This document shows, piece after piece, positions 22,234 through 24,373 of a DNA stretch of 24,373 nt. The stretch is from the NCBI GenBank assembly GCA_050486445.1, contig JBJHDH010000039.1, positions 1 through 24,373 of the forward strand. The letters are read 5' to 3'. Within the stretch, counting starts at the first letter, position 1, and every line of letters begins with the position of its first letter. The notes beneath the pieces are model-generated. The model saw nothing but the letters and a program-made list of their open reading frames with translations. It ran no database searches and was not told the origin of the DNA. The position numbers were made by a program, and so were the translations under genes. The stretch is from Euryhalocaulis sp050486445 (GTDB lineage: Bacteria; Pseudomonadota; Alphaproteobacteria; Caulobacterales; Maricaulaceae).

Positions 22234-23721
22234 ATGGATATTTCGTCGGCGCTGGCGGCTCTGGATTCGCTGGTCTGGGGCTGGTCGCCCGCCGCCATTC
22301 TACCCCCGGTTCTGGTCGTGCTGCTGCTGGGCGTGGGGCTTTACCTCACCATCGGCCTGCGCCTGATGACCTTCTACCGCCTGCCGCAGGCGATCATGAT
22401 GCTGTTCCGGCGCACCGGCACCGGCCGCTCGGAAGATGGCGACATCTCGCCGCGCGCCTCGTTGTTCACCGCGCTCGCCGCCACGGTCGGCACCGGCAAT
22501 ATCGCCGGCGTCGCCACCGCCATCGTCATTGGGGGGCCGGGCGCGATTTTCTGGATGTGGATGACGGCGCTGTTCGGCATGGCGACCAAATACGCCGAGG
22601 CCGTGCTGGCGCTGACCTATCGCGAGGTCGGCGCGCGCGGCGAGCATGTCGGCGGCCCGATGTATTACATCAAGAACGGCCTTGGCCCGCGCTGGAGATG
22701 GCTGGCCTGGCTGTTCGCCTTCTTCACCGCCATCGCCGCCTTCGGCATCGGCAATATGGTGCAGTCCAACAGCGCCGCCGGCGTGCTGGAAAGCAGTTTT
22801 GGCATTCCGGTCTGGGTCAGCGGAATCGTCATCGCGATTCTGGTGCTCACCGTCATTGTCGGCGGCGTGCGCTCCATCGGCCGCACCGCCGAGACCCTGG
22901 TGCCGTTCATGGCGCTGATCTATGTCGGCGGCGCATTGGTTGCCCTGCTGCTGAATGCGCCCGCCATCCCCGCCGCCTTCGGCATGATTTTCACCGGCGC
23001 GTTCAGTGGCGCGGCGGCGGCCGGCGGCTTTGTCGGCGCGGCCGTGGCCGCCGCGATCAGCGCCGGCACAAGCCGGGGCATTTTCTCAAACGAGGCGGGA
23101 CTGGGCTCGGCCGCCATCGCGCACGCCAGCGCCCAGACGCGCAATCCGCACCGGCTCGGCCTGATCGCCATGCTCGGAACCTTTATCGACACCATCGTGA
23201 TCTGCACCATGACGGCGCTGGTGATCCTCACCGCGCCGCCGATCTTCGCGCTGGTGAACGATGCGGGCGCGCAGCTCGCCGCGGGCCTGCCGATCTGGCA
23301 GTCCAGCTATGGCACGCCCGCCGCCCTCACCAGCCAGGCCTTCGGCGCGGCGCTGCCCGGCGGCCAATGGATCGTCACGGCGGGTCTGGTGCTGTTCACC
23401 TTCACCACGCTGGTCGGCTGGTCGCTGTTCGGCGAGCGCGCCATCGAATATCTCGCCGGCGCCAAAGCCGTCGCGCCCTATCGCGTCGTCTGGTGCCTGA
23501 TGGCCTTTCTCGGCGCGGTCTGGGCGAACGAGGCGGTCTGGGCCTTCTCCTCGGTGTTTAACGGGCTGATGGCGGCGCCGAACCTGATCGCGGTGCTGGC
23601 TTTGTCCGGCGTGGTGTTCGCCATCGCGCGCAAGCACGGGGCGCGGCCGGGCGATTCCGCCCCTCACGCCATCGAGGAAGAGGCGACGCCCACCCCCGCC
23701 CCCGGCGCGGGCGACCGCTAG
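22234..23721 (+). CDS. Alanine/glycine:cation symporter (AGCS family)
   Basis: This 495-residue transporter imports alanine or glycine with Na+ or H+. It has about 10-11 hydrophobic helices and the AGCS family signature GTGNIAGVATAIVIGGPGAIFWMWMTALFGMATKYAEAVLAL near residues 88-130. SRGIFSNEAGLGSAAIAHA (residues ~285-305) and FTTLVGWSLFGERAIEYL further on are also typical. The start is the ATG at 22234 with GGGGG 8 bases upstream; a TTG at 22228 is an alternative. The C-terminal tail is acidic and proline-rich. It overlaps the convergent downstream gene by 4 bp. Exact substrate and ion are inferred from the family. Confidence 0.95.
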   Translation: MDISSALAALDSLVWGWSPAAILPPVLVVLLLGVGLYLTIGLRLMTFYRLPQAIMMLFRRTGTGRSEDGDISPRASLFTALAATVGTGNIAGVATAIVIGGPGAIFWMWMTALFGMATKYAEAVLALTYREVGARGEHVGGPMYYIKNGLGPRWRWLAWLFAFFTAIAAFGIGNMVQSNSAAGVLESSFGIPVWVSGIVIAILVLTVIVGGVRSIGRTAETLVPFMALIYVGGALVALLLNAPAIPAAFGMIFTGAFSGAAAAGGFVGAAVAAAISAGTSRGIFSNEAGLGSAAIAHASAQTRNPHRLGLIAMLGTFIDTIVICTMTALVILTAPPIFALVNDAGAQLAAGLPIWQSSYGTPAALTSQAFGAALPGGQWIVTAGLVLFTFTTLVGWSLFGERAIEYLAGAKAVAPYRVVWCLMAFLGAVWANEAVWAFSSVFNGLMAAPNLIAVLALSGVVFAIARKHGARPGDSAPHAIEEEATPTPAPGAGDR

Positions 23722-24014
23722 GCTCTGTTGCGCTCCGTGCCGTGTCCGGCGCCGTATTCCGCGTCGTGCACGGGCGCGTCCGGCAGTTCGCGGTCCAGCG
23801 ACTCGCGGTATTTCACGCAGCCGCGCAGGAATTTCGGCCAGGGCGGCACGGCGATCCCGGCCGGGACCGGCTCGGGCAGCAGGCCCCAGAGCTGCGGATG
23901 ATGCCAGCACAGCGCATGACCGGAACTGTCGCGATGCGCGCGGATTCCGGCGCGCAGCTTTCGCGCCTCGGCGATCAGCGCGGCGCGATCCATCGTCTCC
24001 AGATCGTCATCCAT
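23718..24014 (-). CDS. Small conserved-looking protein of unknown function
   Basis: I cannot name this family with confidence. The 98-residue product from the ATG at 24012-24014 begins MDDDLETMDRAALIAEARKLRAGI, a charged helix. It then has HRDSSGHALCWHHPQLWGLLPE and WPKFLRGCVKYRESLD, with clustered Trp, His, Cys and Pro that look conserved rather than random. A metal or nucleic-acid site is conceivable but unproven. In-frame ATGs at 24050, 24029 and 23993 are alternatives; GGAG lies just ahead of 23993, slightly too close. It converges on the symporter gene with a 4-bp overlap. Confidence 0.65.
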   Translation of the reverse strand: MDDDLETMDRAALIAEARKLRAGIRAHRDSSGHALCWHHPQLWGLLPEPVPAGIAVPPWPKFLRGCVKYRESLDRELPDAPVHDAEYGAGHGTERNRA

Positions 24015-24050
24015 TCCGCAGGAACGCATGAAAGACCGCTTCGGCTTCAT

Positions 24051-24373
24051 GCGCGGCGCAGTTAAAATCCCCCGGGAGAGATGCGCCCTCGCCCCCGGCG
24101 CAATCAATCGGTTGCGCCAAAAACTGCGCGCAAGTTTCCGCAAATCTCCAACACCTCTCCGCCGCGCATAGGATGGTGCTGTTCCTTCCTCACGAGGGAC
24201 GCGCGCAATCAACGTGGGGGAAGGAAGTGCGTGGCCTGTCCGTGCTTCAGGGATGATAGCCTGAGGCTCCGGCAGGGCCTTCAGGGCGGCGAGCGGCACT
24301 AAACGACCGACCGCGTCAAAACCCTGGACTGGAATCGGGACGGAGACGTTCCGGCAAATCCACGCGCGGGGCG
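24051..24373. other. Gene-free window end with a strong hairpin; possible structured RNA or leader
   Basis: No recognisable gene occupies this stretch. TTCCTTCCTCACG (24182-24194) pairs with CGTG(G)GGGAAGGAA (24213-24226), giving about 13 pairs with one bulged G and one G-T pair. A second hairpin, CTTCAGG (24245-24251) with CCTGAGG (24260-24266), follows. A 27-codon ORF at 24173-24256 (plus) spans the first stem. It has no good ribosome binding site and could be a leader peptide or chance. Any downstream gene lies beyond the window. Confidence 0.5.

Noticed and set aside
22002..23561. A 519-codon open frame overlapping the symporter in another frame
   Set aside because: Arg/His-rich shadow of the AGCS gene, which has full family motifs in its own frame.

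Overview
The window looks like the chromosomal origin neighbourhood of a GC-rich alphaproteobacterium, probably a dimorphic-prosthecate type (Caulobacterales, or a Hyphomonadaceae/Maricaulaceae relative). Three things support this. The core gene order is mnmE, mnmG, rsmG, parA and rho, hemH, hemE on one side, and a PPSRP (DUF299, RP001-like), maf, aroE, coaE, dnaQ, secB, Tim44-like, mltA, smr series on the other. There are three perfect copies of the parS palindrome TGTTTCACGTGAAACA. The hemE/PPSRP gap carries a perfect CtrA-type box and a cluster of GANTC sites. The genus cannot be fixed from sequence alone.

Layout. Positions 35-3445 (minus strand) hold mnmG-rsmG-parA, overlapping end to end. 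Positions 3446-4443 are a parS-rich zone with REP-like palindromes around one secreted NTF2-like protein gene. Positions 4444-6079 hold mnmE and a small DUF6489-type gene (minus). Positions 6265-6836 are a vapBC-type toxin-antitoxin pair (plus) with its own palindromic operator. Positions 6917-11097 (minus) hold rho, hemJ, hemH and hemE; rho has its own intrinsic terminator. Positions 11098-11547 are a gene-free gap, the likely replication origin. Positions 11548-15191 (plus) hold PPSRP-maf-aroE-coaE-dnaQ, in which every junction is a 4-bp start/stop overlap. Then come secB (minus), a Tim44-like gene, mltA and smr (plus). Positions 18635-19191 are a lower-GC pocket with a small HTH ORF, hairpins and a perfect DnaA box. 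The rest holds a PfkB-type kinase (minus), a DUF6438 lipoprotein (plus), nth (minus), a DUF2244 membrane protein and an AGCS alanine/cation symporter (plus), and a small conserved-looking protein (minus). The last ~320 bases are gene-free, with a strong hairpin.

How it fits together. Genes left of 11.1 kb run mostly leftward and genes right of it mostly rightward, as expected if replication starts in the gap and genes are co-oriented with the forks. ParA and the parS sites supply origin segregation, and DnaQ supplies proofreading. MnmG/MnmE make the wobble-uridine tRNA modification together. HemE, HemJ and HemH cover a late block of haem synthesis, though hemF/hemN (coproporphyrinogen oxidation) is not in the window. 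I found no CRISPR array, transposase, rRNA or tRNA gene. The most interesting content is the origin region itself, the vapBC insertion with an altered PIN active site, and the two uncharacterised non-coding pockets near 19 kb and 24.2 kb.
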